Shown piece by piece: positions 41,087 to 48,881 of a stretch of DNA of 64,000 nucleotides (the first letter of the stretch is position 1; each line of letters starts with the position of its first letter). The notes beneath the pieces were generated by a model. The model was given only the letters and a program-made list of their open reading frames with translations. It was not told where the DNA came from and made no database searches. The DNA comes from Clostridia bacterium (GTDB lineage: Bacteria; Bacillota; Clostridia; UBA1381), in the NCBI GenBank assembly GCA_017621875.1, contig JAGASE010000013.1, positions 1 to 64,000 on the forward strand. The letters run 5' to 3'. The translations under genes and the position numbers were made by a program.

Positions 41087-42292
41087 ATGGAAAATAATAT
41101 TTATAAACAGCTAAAAAGGAGATGCAGACTATTGATAAAAGGGACAAGAATGATTATAATTACAAAAAATAAGATTATAGCCGCGGTGTGTCTTTTTTTG
41201 CTGTTTTTAGTATCGGCAGGGATAATAGGCGGAATGTCGGCAGGAAAAAATATTACTGCATTTTCGAGCTATGAAAATATTATTGAGGGCGAGCTTTTGC
41301 CGGCAGCGGACAAGGGGGCAGACAAAGTGACGGAGAGTGACAGTCAGGAGGCGGACAAAGCTGAAAAGAGCTCAGGAGCGGAGGAGAGCGGCGAGGGGGA
41401 GAAGGCAGAGGCGGCACAAAAGGAGACGGCTCTGGCGGACAAGGAGAGTGCGACCAATAAAATATTAAAGCATTTTTTCGTTTTGGGCGAGGCAAAGCCA
41501 AAGGAGACAGCAGAGCCGACGGTAACGCCTGATGTGCAAAAAGAGCCTGTGCTTAAGTCGGAAAGCGTCAAGATAGACAAGGGGCTTAAGGTATCAAATT
41601 CTACGTCGTATCAGGTAAATCCGCTGGATTTTTTGAACAAGCCTCTGGCTTTTAGCGTGGATAATTCCGGTCCGCAGGTGCTTATAATGCATACGCATAC
41701 AACCGAGAGCTTCAGCGAGGAAACCTATGTTAAGGGAGCTCCCGACAGAAATCTTGACGAAACAAAGAATATAACCGTTGTAGGAAGTGCAATGGAGGAG
41801 GTATTTAAGCGGAACGGAATAGGCGTAATTCACGATAAAACGGTGCATGACTATCCCTCGTATAACGGAGCGTATCAAAAGGCGGCGGCAACGATTAATA
41901 AAAATTTGGCGGAAAATAAGGGAATAAAGGTGGTGCTTGACGTTCACCGCGACGGAATAACGCGTGACGACGGGACAAAGGTCAAGCTTGTTACCGATAT
42001 AAACGGCGAGGCTACGGCACAGATTATGCTGGTTGTCGGCACGAACGTGAACCTTACGCATGATAATTGGCAGGAGAATTTTAAGTTCGCATCGAAAATT
42101 CAGGCAAAGGCGATTGAAATGTTTCCGTCGCTGATGCGTCCGATTGACCTTCGGCAGGAGCGGTTTAACGAGCAGCTAACGCTCGGCTCGCTGATTGTGG
42201 AGGTTGGCTCAAACGGCAATACAATGGAGGAGGCAATCCGCGGCGGCTGCGATATCGCCGAGGTGATTTGTGCGGTGCTGAAAGGGCAATAA
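41087..42292 (+). CDS. spoIIP: Stage II sporulation protein P (SpoIIP)
   Basis: A SpoIIP-type peptidoglycan amidase/endopeptidase needed for engulfment of the forespore. A single N-terminal membrane helix (NKIIAAVCLFLLFLVSAGIIGG) anchors it. An acidic, Lys/Glu/Ala-rich linker spans about 65-150, and the catalytic domain shows the zinc ligands in MHTHTTESF, DVHRDG and the Glu of IVEVGSNGN. The start is uncertain. ATG 41087 has no ribosome binding site, whereas TTG 41132 lies 10 bases after AAAGGAG and would give 386 aa. It is the best evidence that this organism forms endospores. Confidence 0.93.
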   Translation: MENNIYKQLKRRCRLLIKGTRMIIITKNKIIAAVCLFLLFLVSAGIIGGMSAGKNITAFSSYENIIEGELLPAADKGADKVTESDSQEADKAEKSSGAEESGEGEKAEAAQKETALADKESATNKILKHFFVLGEAKPKETAEPTVTPDVQKEPVLKSESVKIDKGLKVSNSTSYQVNPLDFLNKPLAFSVDNSGPQVLIMHTHTTESFSEETYVKGAPDRNLDETKNITVVGSAMEEVFKRNGIGVIHDKTVHDYPSYNGAYQKAAATINKNLAENKGIKVVLDVHRDGITRDDGTKVKLVTDINGEATAQIMLVVGTNVNLTHDNWQENFKFASKIQAKAIEMFPSLMRPIDLRQERFNEQLTLGSLIVEVGSNGNTMEEAIRGGCDIAEVICAVLKGQ

Positions 42293-42317
42293 AAAAGGGC
42301 ACGAGTGCCCTTTTTGA
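42293..42317. terminator. Terminator between spoIIP and the Sel1-like gene
   Basis: AAAAAGGGCAC pairs with GTGCCCTTTTT, directly after the spoIIP stop and between convergent genes; works on both strands. Confidence 0.75.
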
Positions 42318-42319
42318 GG

Positions 42320-43558
42320 TTAAAGAATGAATTTATCGGAAAGTCTCTTTCTCGTAAGCTTGTAAAATTCTATTGCATGATTAATAAAATGATTAGCTTC
42401 GTCTTTTTTCTTCAAATTTATATATTCGTCGATTGATAGTGTATAACGACATGGAAATTTCTTATCCGTAATTTCTTGCGGAGCTAATTCTTTAAACCAT
42501 TTTTTCTTTATCCACATTTCATTGTTTGAAAATGCCTCTAATTCAAAACGATTTTCGCTGTTATCTAAGTACAAATCTTCATTAAATCGGCTATAACCGT
42601 AATTCCCTGTGAAAAGATATATATCATCACTGCCGGAGCGGTCTAATACAGCCATATAGTATATCGGAACCATTCTGAGAAATTTATGATCTTTTTCTAT
42701 CAGTTCAATGAACAAACAATATTTTCGTGATGAGTTGATATCTATAAGCTTTACTTTAAGCAGAGGTCTATAAAATTCTAAGTCTACCGAAGAATTAGAG
42801 AAAACTTCATTAAATTTTTTTACACAACGTCTTTTTAAGTATTTTTCTACAGTTCCATTGTTTATTTGATTTAAAAGAAGGGGTGTATTACTAAAAACAG
42901 CAGTAATAATCATATCATATACTAACCGTTCTGTTAATTCAATAACAGTTTGCTCATGGCAAGACCAATTTATCTCTTTTTCGGAAAAGCCCAACCCTTT
43001 GGCTTTTCTATATGCACTGTCTCCGGCTTCTTCTCTGCGTTTTTTAGCATTATCCCAATCAATATCACGTTGACCGCTAATGATATATTCAGCAGTTATT
43101 TGAGCATGCTCTATTTCGGATAAATTTGGAGGATATTTTGGTTTAGGAGGGAGAAAGCTAAGATTGTAAAGTGCATATCCAAGAAAGTAGTGTGCTGCGG
43201 GAACGTTTTGTTCGATGGCAGTAAAAAGAGCAGTTCTTGCTTCATTATCGCTTACAAATGTTGCATATCCGTGTAAGTATTCGAAGTAAGTGAATGCCAA
43301 TGCTTTTGGATAGCCCTGCTTATAGGCTCTTTTTAACCAGTCCATAGCTGATATTATAATTTTATCGTGTATGAGCAATTTGTACATTAAAAAGTCGGCG
43401 TGAGGATTTTGTTTCCCTGCTTCTGCAATTATGGTATTTCTTGCTATCTTTTTGTCTTCTTCTGTAGTATCATACCAAAGAGCTACTTTTTCTGCATAAT
43501 TAAGTTTTTCTTCAACATTGTCTAATGAATTTAAGATTTTTTCGGTTTCTGTACTCAT
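42320..43558 (-). CDS. Sel1/TPR-like repeat protein of unknown function
   Basis: A 412-aa soluble protein. Residues 30-200 contain Sel1-like helical repeats (ADFLMYKLLIHDKIIISAMDWLKRAYKQGYPKA is shortened here to its key DWLKRAYKQGYPKA pattern; a second is AAHYFLGYALYNL). The C-terminal half (210-412) has no recognisable motif and is rich in aromatic and charged residues. No signal peptide. Base composition is visibly more AT-rich than flanking genes. It is probably co-transcribed with the small acidic protein upstream (31-base gap, AAGGAG before its ATG) from the promoter at 43833-43861. Scaffold or defence-related functions are possible, but nothing shows them. Confidence 0.7.
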   Translation of the reverse strand: MSTETEKILNSLDNVEEKLNYAEKVALWYDTTEEDKKIARNTIIAEAGKQNPHADFLMYKLLIHDKIIISAMDWLKRAYKQGYPKALAFTYFEYLHGYATFVSDNEARTALFTAIEQNVPAAHYFLGYALYNLSFLPPKPKYPPNLSEIEHAQITAEYIISGQRDIDWDNAKKRREEAGDSAYRKAKGLGFSEKEINWSCHEQTVIELTERLVYDMIITAVFSNTPLLLNQINNGTVEKYLKRRCVKKFNEVFSNSSVDLEFYRPLLKVKLIDINSSRKYCLFIELIEKDHKFLRMVPIYYMAVLDRSGSDDIYLFTGNYGYSRFNEDLYLDNSENRFELEAFSNNEMWIKKKWFKELAPQEITDKKFPCRYTLSIDEYINLKKKDEANHFINHAIEFYKLTRKRLSDKFIL

Positions 43559-43589
43559 TATAAAGGCTCCTTCTCTTCAATAGCATAAA

Positions 43590-43769
43590 TTAATAATCTT
43601 TGTCATCATATTCATCATCCCAGTCATAATCTTCCTCATTGTCCCAATTACTATAATCGTCATCATTATTATTTTCATCGGTGATAACTTCAGGGTGAGT
43701 AAGTACGAATAAAACATTAAAGACTAACGTTAATATAGTTATGGGCAATTTAAAAGGATTTTTATCCAT
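43590..43769 (-). CDS. Small acidic protein with N-terminal hydrophobic segment (59 aa)
   Basis: A 59-codon gene. The N-terminus (KLPITILTLVFNVLFVLTH, residues 7-25) is one hydrophobic helix; the rest is extremely acidic and aromatic (DDDYSNWDNEEDYDWDDEYD), so it would be a single-pass membrane or exported peptide with an Asp/Tyr/Trp tail. AAAGGAG lies 8 bases before the ATG, and a TTGCAA-17-TATACT promoter precedes it. It is followed by the Sel1-like gene. I recognise no family. A nucleic-acid-mimic or metal-binding tail is possible. Confidence 0.65.
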   Translation of the reverse strand: MDKNPFKLPITILTLVFNVLFVLTHPEVITDENNNDDDYSNWDNEEDYDWDDEYDDKDY

Positions 43770-43832
43770 AATTCAAAACTCCTTTCCAAGTAAAAGTAAG
43801 TACACTCAATTATAAAAGTATACCATATAGAT

Positions 43833-43861
43833 AGTATAACATAAATTACAACTAATTGCAA
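43833..43861 (-). promoter_or_regulatory. Promoter of the acidic-protein/Sel1-like operon
   Basis: On the minus strand: TTGCAA (43861-43856), 17-bp spacer, TATACT (43838-43833). It lies in the divergent gap with the XRE regulator gene. Confidence 0.6.
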
Positions 43862-43940
43862 TACTTTTTATAAATTCTCTATCAATAAGATGATTTATTT
43901 TCTATCTAATTGATATAAAATAATATATGAGGTGATTAGT

Positions 43941-44267
43941 TTGGAGTTATCGTTAATGGGTGAAAAAATAAAATCAGCACGTATTGAAAAAAGGCTTACG
44001 TTGGAAAAGCTTTCAGAAAAGATAGGTATATCAAGAAACTTTTTATGGGAAATAGAAGCAGGAAGAAAAGCTCCTGCAATACAAACGCTTTATAGGATCG
44101 GCAAAGAATTAAGTCTTTCGGTTGATTATATTTTAGGTTTATCAAATAATGTAAAATGGATTGATGATAAAGAAGAGAAAAATATAAATTTTTTAATAAA
44201 AAAGCTGGATAAAAAGGAAATGTCGATTGTGTGCAGACTTTTAGAAACATATTTAGAAAGCAAGTAA
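43941..44267 (+). CDS. XRE family helix-turn-helix regulator
   Basis: A 108-aa DNA-binding protein. The HTH_3 domain spans about residues 6-62 (IKSARIEKRLTLEKLSEKIG, ISRNFLWEIEAGRKAP), followed by a short linker and a C-terminal helix (KEMSIVCRLLETYLESK) that may dimerise. TTG 43941 has the best ribosome binding site (GAGGTG, 6 bases); ATG 43956 is an alternative. It is divergent from the acidic-protein/Sel1-like operon, so it probably regulates that operon and itself. Gene composition is AT-rich like the rest of the islet. Confidence 0.85.
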   Translation: MELSLMGEKIKSARIEKRLTLEKLSEKIGISRNFLWEIEAGRKAPAIQTLYRIGKELSLSVDYILGLSNNVKWIDDKEEKNINFLIKKLDKKEMSIVCRLLETYLESK

Positions 44268-44293
44268 AAAAAGTGTCGTAAGACACTTTTTTT
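44266..44293. terminator. Bidirectional terminator between the XRE gene and carD
   Basis: AAAAAAAGTGTC pairs with GACACTTTTTTT around GTAA (12-bp perfect stem), overlapping both stop codons. Confidence 0.8.
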
Positions 44294-44810
44294 ACTCAAT
44301 TCCAAGCTTTTGCCGTATATATTCGCCCACCTGACCTCCGCTTAAGTTAAGCACGAAGGAAAATTCATTTTCAATCAGGGTTTCTGCCTGTGAAAGAATA
44401 GAATCATCGGTTGCGGAGAGCTTTTTTCCATTTTCTGCAAATTCCTGCTTTTTCAAATAAATGCAGCTCACAAGTCTCAAAAGCTCCTGTGGCTCGCAGC
44501 GTTTAATAACCGCCTTAAAGCTCTCGGTGCGTTCCTTTCTGTCGTCAATCCACTCGATTTTCTCATTTTTCATAGACTCAATCAGGCTGTCAATTTCACC
44601 GTGGTTTAAAATATAACGCATTTTTGCGGTCAGCTCCTCATTTGCAAGAGGAACGTAGATAGTAGAGCCGCTTGCCGCTACAGGCTTTAAAACATAAAAA
44701 TCCTGTGGTTTATGTGAGTGTGTATAATCTATTTTTTTAATATCCTCAATAAGGCAAACTCCTGCCGCGGCATATCTGATGTAATCTCCCTTTTGATATA
44801 AAGCTGTCAA
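44292..44810 (-). CDS. CarD family transcription regulator
   Basis: A 172-aa CarD/CdnL-like protein that contacts RNA polymerase beta through an N-terminal RID (Tudor-like) domain (YQKGDYIRYAAAGVCLIEDI to PVAASGSTIYVPLA) and stabilises open complexes through a C-terminal helical domain (LTAKMRYILN onward). The start is TTG 44810, with GGGAG 8 bases upstream; earlier in-frame codons lie before that site. A promoter at 44894-44922 and a strong hairpin in the leader precede it. Confidence 0.88.
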   Translation of the reverse strand: MTALYQKGDYIRYAAAGVCLIEDIKKIDYTHSHKPQDFYVLKPVAASGSTIYVPLANEELTAKMRYILNHGEIDSLIESMKNEKIEWIDDRKERTESFKAVIKRCEPQELLRLVSCIYLKKQEFAENGKKLSATDDSILSQAETLIENEFSFVLNLSGGQVGEYIRQKLGIE

Positions 44811-44848
44811 GATAATATCTCCCTTCGTTTTTGTTATGACTAAAATGA

Positions 44849-44879
44849 GCAGCACGCAGATAAATTTTTCTGCGGCTGC
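44849..44879 (-). promoter_or_regulatory. Hairpin in the carD leader
   Basis: On the minus strand GCAGCCGCAGA pairs with TCTGCGTGCTGC (11 bp, one bulged base) between promoter and start. It has no T tract, so it is not a terminator; it could be a binding or stability element. Confidence 0.5.
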
Positions 44880-44893
44880 CGCTTATTAAATAT

Positions 44894-44922
44894 ATTATAT
44901 CAAATCAAGTGCGAAACTTCAA
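44894..44922 (-). promoter_or_regulatory. Promoter of carD
   Basis: On the minus strand: TTGAAG (44922-44917), 17-bp spacer, TG-A-TATAAT (-10 at 44899-44894). Confidence 0.65.
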
Positions 44923-45076
44923 AGGGCATTTTGAATAAAAAAGCCATAGCGTAATTTAGTGCTTTTTTCGGAATAGCAGACAGATATATATTTATATAGG
45001 AAGAAAAAAATCAATGCACACTGCTTGGAATGACGTTAACAATTTTTGCATAGTGACGAAAAAAGTGAGCCTGTTA
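44923..45076. other. Intergenic region between carD and the polysaccharide operon promoter
   Basis: No gene, strong hairpin or repeat was seen. It separates two divergent transcription units. Confidence 0.5.
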
Positions 45077-45105
45077 TTGACTTTCCTTATTATATATGCT
45101 ATAAT
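45077..45105 (+). promoter_or_regulatory. Strong promoter of the polysaccharide operon
   Basis: TTGACT (45077-45082), 17-bp spacer, TG-C-TATAAT (-10 at 45100-45105). No other comparable promoter was found in the 19 kb downstream. Confidence 0.8.
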
Positions 45106-45111
45106 TTAATA

Positions 45112-45312
45112 TGCAAATTTGTATTTAAAACCAATTACATATTTCACCGGCAGCATAATACAAATTATGCGGTAAGCGGTTTCTTTATGTTGATGTGAAC
45201 GAGCAGGACATTTTTATTATATGAACATAATCAAGCAGCGGATAACGCTGCTATTGTGATGCCCGAAGAATTTTGGGAGGCTTGTCACAAGCGGCTTTTG
45301 TGAGCGTAATAT
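45112..45312 (+). promoter_or_regulatory. Long structured leader of the polysaccharide operon
   Basis: About 200 untranslated bases. GCATAAT/ATTATGC (45153-45170) and AGCAGCG/CGCTGCT (near 45233-45252) form hairpins. No intrinsic terminator is visible. Such leaders in long Bacillota polysaccharide operons can recruit processive antitermination factors of the NusG/LoaP type; that is inference. Confidence 0.45.
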
Positions 45313-46575
45313 ATGAATAAAAAAGGGATAAGGACGGATAAAACCATGATAAAACCATTTGAGAAAAAAGTTTGGCTGGCTACGCCGACCATGCATGGAG
45401 ATGAGCTAAGGTATATGACCGAGGCGTATGAGACTAACTGGATGTCTACAGTGGGCAAAAACATCAACGAGGTTGAAAGGCTTACCTGCGAATATGTAGG
45501 CTGTAAGTACGCTGTCGGACTTTCAGCCGGCACAGCGGCACTGCATCTTGCAATGAAGCTGGCAGGCGTAAAGCCGGGAGATAAGGTGCTTTGCTCCGAC
45601 ATGACCTTTGACGCAACCGTAAATCCTGTGGTTTATGAGGGCGGCGTGCCGGTGTTTGTAGACATTGAAACCGATACCTGGAACATGAGCCCTGAGGCAC
45701 TTGAAAAAGCGTTTGAGCTGTATCCTGAAAGTAAAGTTGTGGTAATTGCAAACCTGTACGGCACTCCTTCGCGTCTTGAGGAAATAAAGGCAATCTGCCA
45801 AAAGCACAACGCTGTTTTAGTTGAGGACGCTGCAGAATCTCTCGGTGCTACATATAAGGGAAAGCAAACGGGAACTTTTGGTGATTACGGCGTTATATCC
45901 TTTAACGGTAATAAGATTATAACAGGCTCATCGGGCGGTATGCTTATGACAGACAGCCTTGATGCTGCAAATAAGGTACGCAAATGGTCCACACAAAGCC
46001 GCGAGAATGCTCCATGGTATCAGCATGAGGAGCTGGGCTACAACTACCGAATGAGCAACGTGATTGCCGGAGTTGTGAGAGGTCAGTTTGGTTATTTAGA
46101 CGAGCATATCGCAAGAAAAAAAGCGATTTATATGCGGTACAAGGAGGGCTTTGCTGATTTGCCGGTATCCATGAATCCGTATATTGAAGGGGATATGGAG
46201 CCGAATTTCTGGCTAAGCTGTATTCTTATTGATAAAGAGGCTATGTGCAGACAGGTACGAAGCGAAAACGAGGCTTTGTATATAAAGGAGGACGGAAAAA
46301 CCTGTCCTACCGAAATACTTGAAACCCTTGCAAAATACAATGCCGAGGGAAGACCTATCTGGAAACCGATGCATATGCAGCCGATATATCGTATGAATCC
46401 GTTTGTAACAGCCGATGGAAACGGTCGCTGCCGCACAAATGCTTACATAGACTGCGGTGATGTTACCGACGTCGGAGCGGATATTTTTAACAGGGGTCTG
46501 TGTCTGCCCTCCGATATAAAAATGACGGAGGAAGAACAGGATAAGGTTATTGAGATTGTTAAGAGTTGTTTTTGA
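45313..46575 (+). CDS. DegT/DnrJ/EryC1/StrS-family sugar aminotransferase (PglE-like)
   Basis: A 420-aa PLP-dependent enzyme expected to transaminate a UDP-4-keto-6-deoxy-N-acetylhexosamine to the 4-amino sugar. The fold-type-I features are GLSAGTAALHLAMKLAG, DAAESLGATYKG (cofactor Asp) and the Schiff-base lysine in SFNGNKIITGSSGG. RKWSTQSRENAPWYQHEELGYNYR-type substrate residues follow (key part ENAPWYQH). It is first in the operon and followed by a PglC-type transferase, matching bacillosamine/AAT-galactose priming pathways. The matching 4,6-dehydratase is not adjacent. ATG 45313 is used; ATG 45346 is an alternative. Confidence 0.9.
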   Translation: MNKKGIRTDKTMIKPFEKKVWLATPTMHGDELRYMTEAYETNWMSTVGKNINEVERLTCEYVGCKYAVGLSAGTAALHLAMKLAGVKPGDKVLCSDMTFDATVNPVVYEGGVPVFVDIETDTWNMSPEALEKAFELYPESKVVVIANLYGTPSRLEEIKAICQKHNAVLVEDAAESLGATYKGKQTGTFGDYGVISFNGNKIITGSSGGMLMTDSLDAANKVRKWSTQSRENAPWYQHEELGYNYRMSNVIAGVVRGQFGYLDEHIARKKAIYMRYKEGFADLPVSMNPYIEGDMEPNFWLSCILIDKEAMCRQVRSENEALYIKEDGKTCPTEILETLAKYNAEGRPIWKPMHMQPIYRMNPFVTADGNGRCRTNAYIDCGDVTDVGADIFNRGLCLPSDIKMTEEEQDKVIEIVKSCF

Positions 46576-46583
46576 GGTTACAT

Positions 46584-47228
46584 ATGTACGCTAAATTTTT
46601 TAAAAGATTTCTTGATTTTGTGCTGTCGTTTGCAGCGTTTATTGTTCTTTCGCCGCTGCTGCTGATTCTCTGCATTGTCGGAGCAGTTGCCATGAAGGGA
46701 AATCCGTTTTTCGTTCAGGAGCGTCCCGGAAAAATAAATCCGAAAACGGGTAAGGAAAAGATTTTCAAGCTTATTAAATTCAGGACGATGGACAACCGCA
46801 GGGATAAGGACGGAAATCTTCTTCCCGACGAGGTACGCCTTAATAAATACGGCAGGTGGCTCAGGGCAACCTCGTGCGATGAGCTGCCGTCATTAGTAAA
46901 CATTATTAAGGGGGATTTGTCCATTGTAGGGCCGCGACCGCTTTTGGTCAGATACATACCGCTTTACAGCGAGGAGCAGCGTCATCGGCATGATGTGCGT
47001 CCCGGACTTACAGGATATGCACAGGTAAATGGAAGAAATGCGATTTCGTGGCAGGAAAAGTTCAGGCTTGATGTTGAATATGTAAATAATATTACCTTTT
47101 GGGGCGATGTAAAAATTATTTTCGGTACTGTTGTCGCTGTATTAAAGCATGAGGGCATCAGCTCGGAAACATCGGCAACTATGGAATATTTTCTCGGAAA
47201 CGAGGAAACAGAAAAAACAAATGTGTAA
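46584..47228 (+). CDS. Initiating phosphoglycosyltransferase (bacterial sugar transferase)
   Basis: A 214-aa monotopic phosphoglycosyltransferase (WcaJ/PglC/EpsL type) that transfers a sugar 1-phosphate to undecaprenyl phosphate, starting each repeat unit. An N-terminal reentrant hydrophobic helix covers about 10-36. Then come KLIKFRTMD, the catalytic Asp-Glu in TSCDELPSL, GDLSIVGPRPLL and VRPGLTGYAQVNGRN. ATG 46584 follows GAGGT at 5 bases. Its size (no large N-terminal domain) is PglC-like. The product of the upstream aminotransferase may be its sugar. Confidence 0.94.
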   Translation: MYAKFFKRFLDFVLSFAAFIVLSPLLLILCIVGAVAMKGNPFFVQERPGKINPKTGKEKIFKLIKFRTMDNRRDKDGNLLPDEVRLNKYGRWLRATSCDELPSLVNIIKGDLSIVGPRPLLVRYIPLYSEEQRHRHDVRPGLTGYAQVNGRNAISWQEKFRLDVEYVNNITFWGDVKIIFGTVVAVLKHEGISSETSATMEYFLGNEETEKTNV

Positions 47229-47280
47229 CGGCTTTTTTACGATAGGAGTGTGAGACAAGGTGAATATATTTTTTGAAAGA

Positions 47281-48231
47281 ATGAATATACTTTTCACATG
47301 TGTTGGACGAAGAATTGAATTAATGCAGTGCTTCTGTGAGGCTGCGGCTTCTTTGAACGTGGGAATTACAATCCATGGTACAGATGTGTCCGATACGGCA
47401 CCTGCACTTAAATTTTGCGGTGTCGCTCATATAGCACCGGGAATAAAAGACCCGGAATATATTCCGAGCCTTTTGAAAATATGCGAGGAACAACATATAG
47501 ATGCTGTTATTCCGACAATTGATACCGATTTGCTTATACTTTCGGAAAATAAAGAGAAGTTTGAAAAAATCGGAACAAGGGTGGTTATCAGCGGCACAGA
47601 GGAAATAGGAATTTGCCGCGATAAAAGATATACTTCAAGCTTTTTTGAGTCCTGCGGACTGAAAGCTCCCAAAACCTTTGATGATGTGGAAAAATATGAC
47701 ATGGGGTATCCGTGCTTTATAAAACCGAAGGACGGAAGCTCCAGTATTTTTGCGTATAAAGTAAATAACGAAAAGGAACTCAGAGCATACGCCGCACAGG
47801 TTCCCGATTATATTATTCAGCCTTTTATCGACGGAACGGAATATACAGTTGATATTTTCTGCGATTTTGACTCAAATCCGATTTATATTACTCCTCGTAT
47901 CAGACTTGCGGTGCGTGCAGGCGAGGTGCTGAAAACCCAAATCGTACAGGACGAAACGATAATAAATGAAATGAAGGCACTTATCCAAAAATTCAAGCCA
48001 TGCGGAGCGATAACCGTTCAGCTGATACAGGACAAAAAGACGGGCGAGAATTATTATATTGAGATAAATCCGCGTTTTGGCGGAGGTGCACCGCTTTCAA
48101 TGAAGGCGGGAGCAAATTCTGCCGAGGCACTTTTGAGACTGTTAAAGGGCGAAAAGCTGTCCTTTAAAATGGGAGCGGCTGAGGACGGAGCGATTTATTG
48201 CCGTTTTGACCAAAGCATACGGGTAAATTAG
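47281..48231 (+). CDS. ATP-grasp enzyme in polysaccharide operon
   Basis: A 316-aa ATP-grasp ligase. The N-terminal preATP-grasp domain begins MNILFTCVGRRIELM; the ATP-grasp domain shows CFIKPKDGSSSIFAYKV, a strand with QPFIDGTEYTVDIF and metal-binding YYIEINPRFGGGAP. These enzymes join a carboxylate to an amine or similar nucleophile through an acyl-phosphate. It is 2 bases from a HAD-family gene, a pairing seen in other polysaccharide loci. The substrate is unknown; an amino acid or amide decoration of a sugar is plausible. GTG 47260 would add seven residues. Confidence 0.85.
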   Translation: MNILFTCVGRRIELMQCFCEAAASLNVGITIHGTDVSDTAPALKFCGVAHIAPGIKDPEYIPSLLKICEEQHIDAVIPTIDTDLLILSENKEKFEKIGTRVVISGTEEIGICRDKRYTSSFFESCGLKAPKTFDDVEKYDMGYPCFIKPKDGSSSIFAYKVNNEKELRAYAAQVPDYIIQPFIDGTEYTVDIFCDFDSNPIYITPRIRLAVRAGEVLKTQIVQDETIINEMKALIQKFKPCGAITVQLIQDKKTGENYYIEINPRFGGGAPLSMKAGANSAEALLRLLKGEKLSFKMGAAEDGAIYCRFDQSIRVN

Positions 48232-48233
48232 CG

Positions 48234-48863
48234 ATGATTCAGATAGATAAAATTACGGACACCAAAAAGCATTTAGACGGCATAGCTGCTGCAATCTTCG
48301 ATTTGGACGATACCCTGTATCCCGAAAAGGACTATGTAAAAAGCGGTTACAAGGCGATTGCAGAAAGTATGCCCGAGGTGGAAAATATGGCAGAAAAGCT
48401 GTGGACAGCCTTTGAAAACGGAGCGGCGGCTATTGACTATGTGTTGCAGTCGGAGGGCGTTTTCAGCGAGGAAAAAAAGGCGGAATGTCTTAGAATTTAC
48501 CGCTATCATACGCCGGATATACAGCTTTACGAGGGCGTTTTAGAAATGCTTTGTGAGCTTCGTGAAAAGGGCGTACAGCTGGGAATTATAACCGACGGCA
48601 GAAGCGAGGGACAGCGTGCAAAAATAGACGCACTTGAGCTTTGGGAGCTTTTTGACAAGATAATCATTACCGATGAGTTGGGCGGAACAGAGTATCGCAA
48701 GCCGAACGAAAAGGCGTTTGTTATTATGCAGCAGCATTTTTCTGTCGGCTTTGAAGAAATGGCGTATATCGGCGATAACCCCCAAAAGGATTTTACAGCT
48801 CCTGTACGCTTAGGTATGAGGGCTGTGCATTTTGTGAATACGGACGGGCTTTATAATAAATAG
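48234..48863 (+). CDS. HAD-superfamily hydrolase
   Basis: A 209-aa haloacid dehalogenase-type phosphatase. Motif I is FDLDDTLYPE (residues 22-31, nucleophile Asp), motif II GIITDGRSEG, motif III Lys near YRKPNEKAF and motif IV YIGDNPQKDF. The cap is a small helical C1 type. Coupling to the ATP-grasp gene suggests that both act on the same phosphorylated intermediate or on its by-product. The substrate cannot be read from the sequence. Confidence 0.88.
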   Translation: MIQIDKITDTKKHLDGIAAAIFDLDDTLYPEKDYVKSGYKAIAESMPEVENMAEKLWTAFENGAAAIDYVLQSEGVFSEEKKAECLRIYRYHTPDIQLYEGVLEMLCELREKGVQLGIITDGRSEGQRAKIDALELWELFDKIIITDELGGTEYRKPNEKAFVIMQQHFSVGFEEMAYIGDNPQKDFTAPVRLGMRAVHFVNTDGLYNK

Positions 48864-48881
48864 AATTATAGGTGAAAATAA

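Noticed and set aside
45165-45182. ops-like element (GCGGTAAGCGG) in the operon leader
   Set aside because: It matches only part of the enterobacterial ops consensus, and the taxon is distant; it is noted only as support for a possible antitermination leader.
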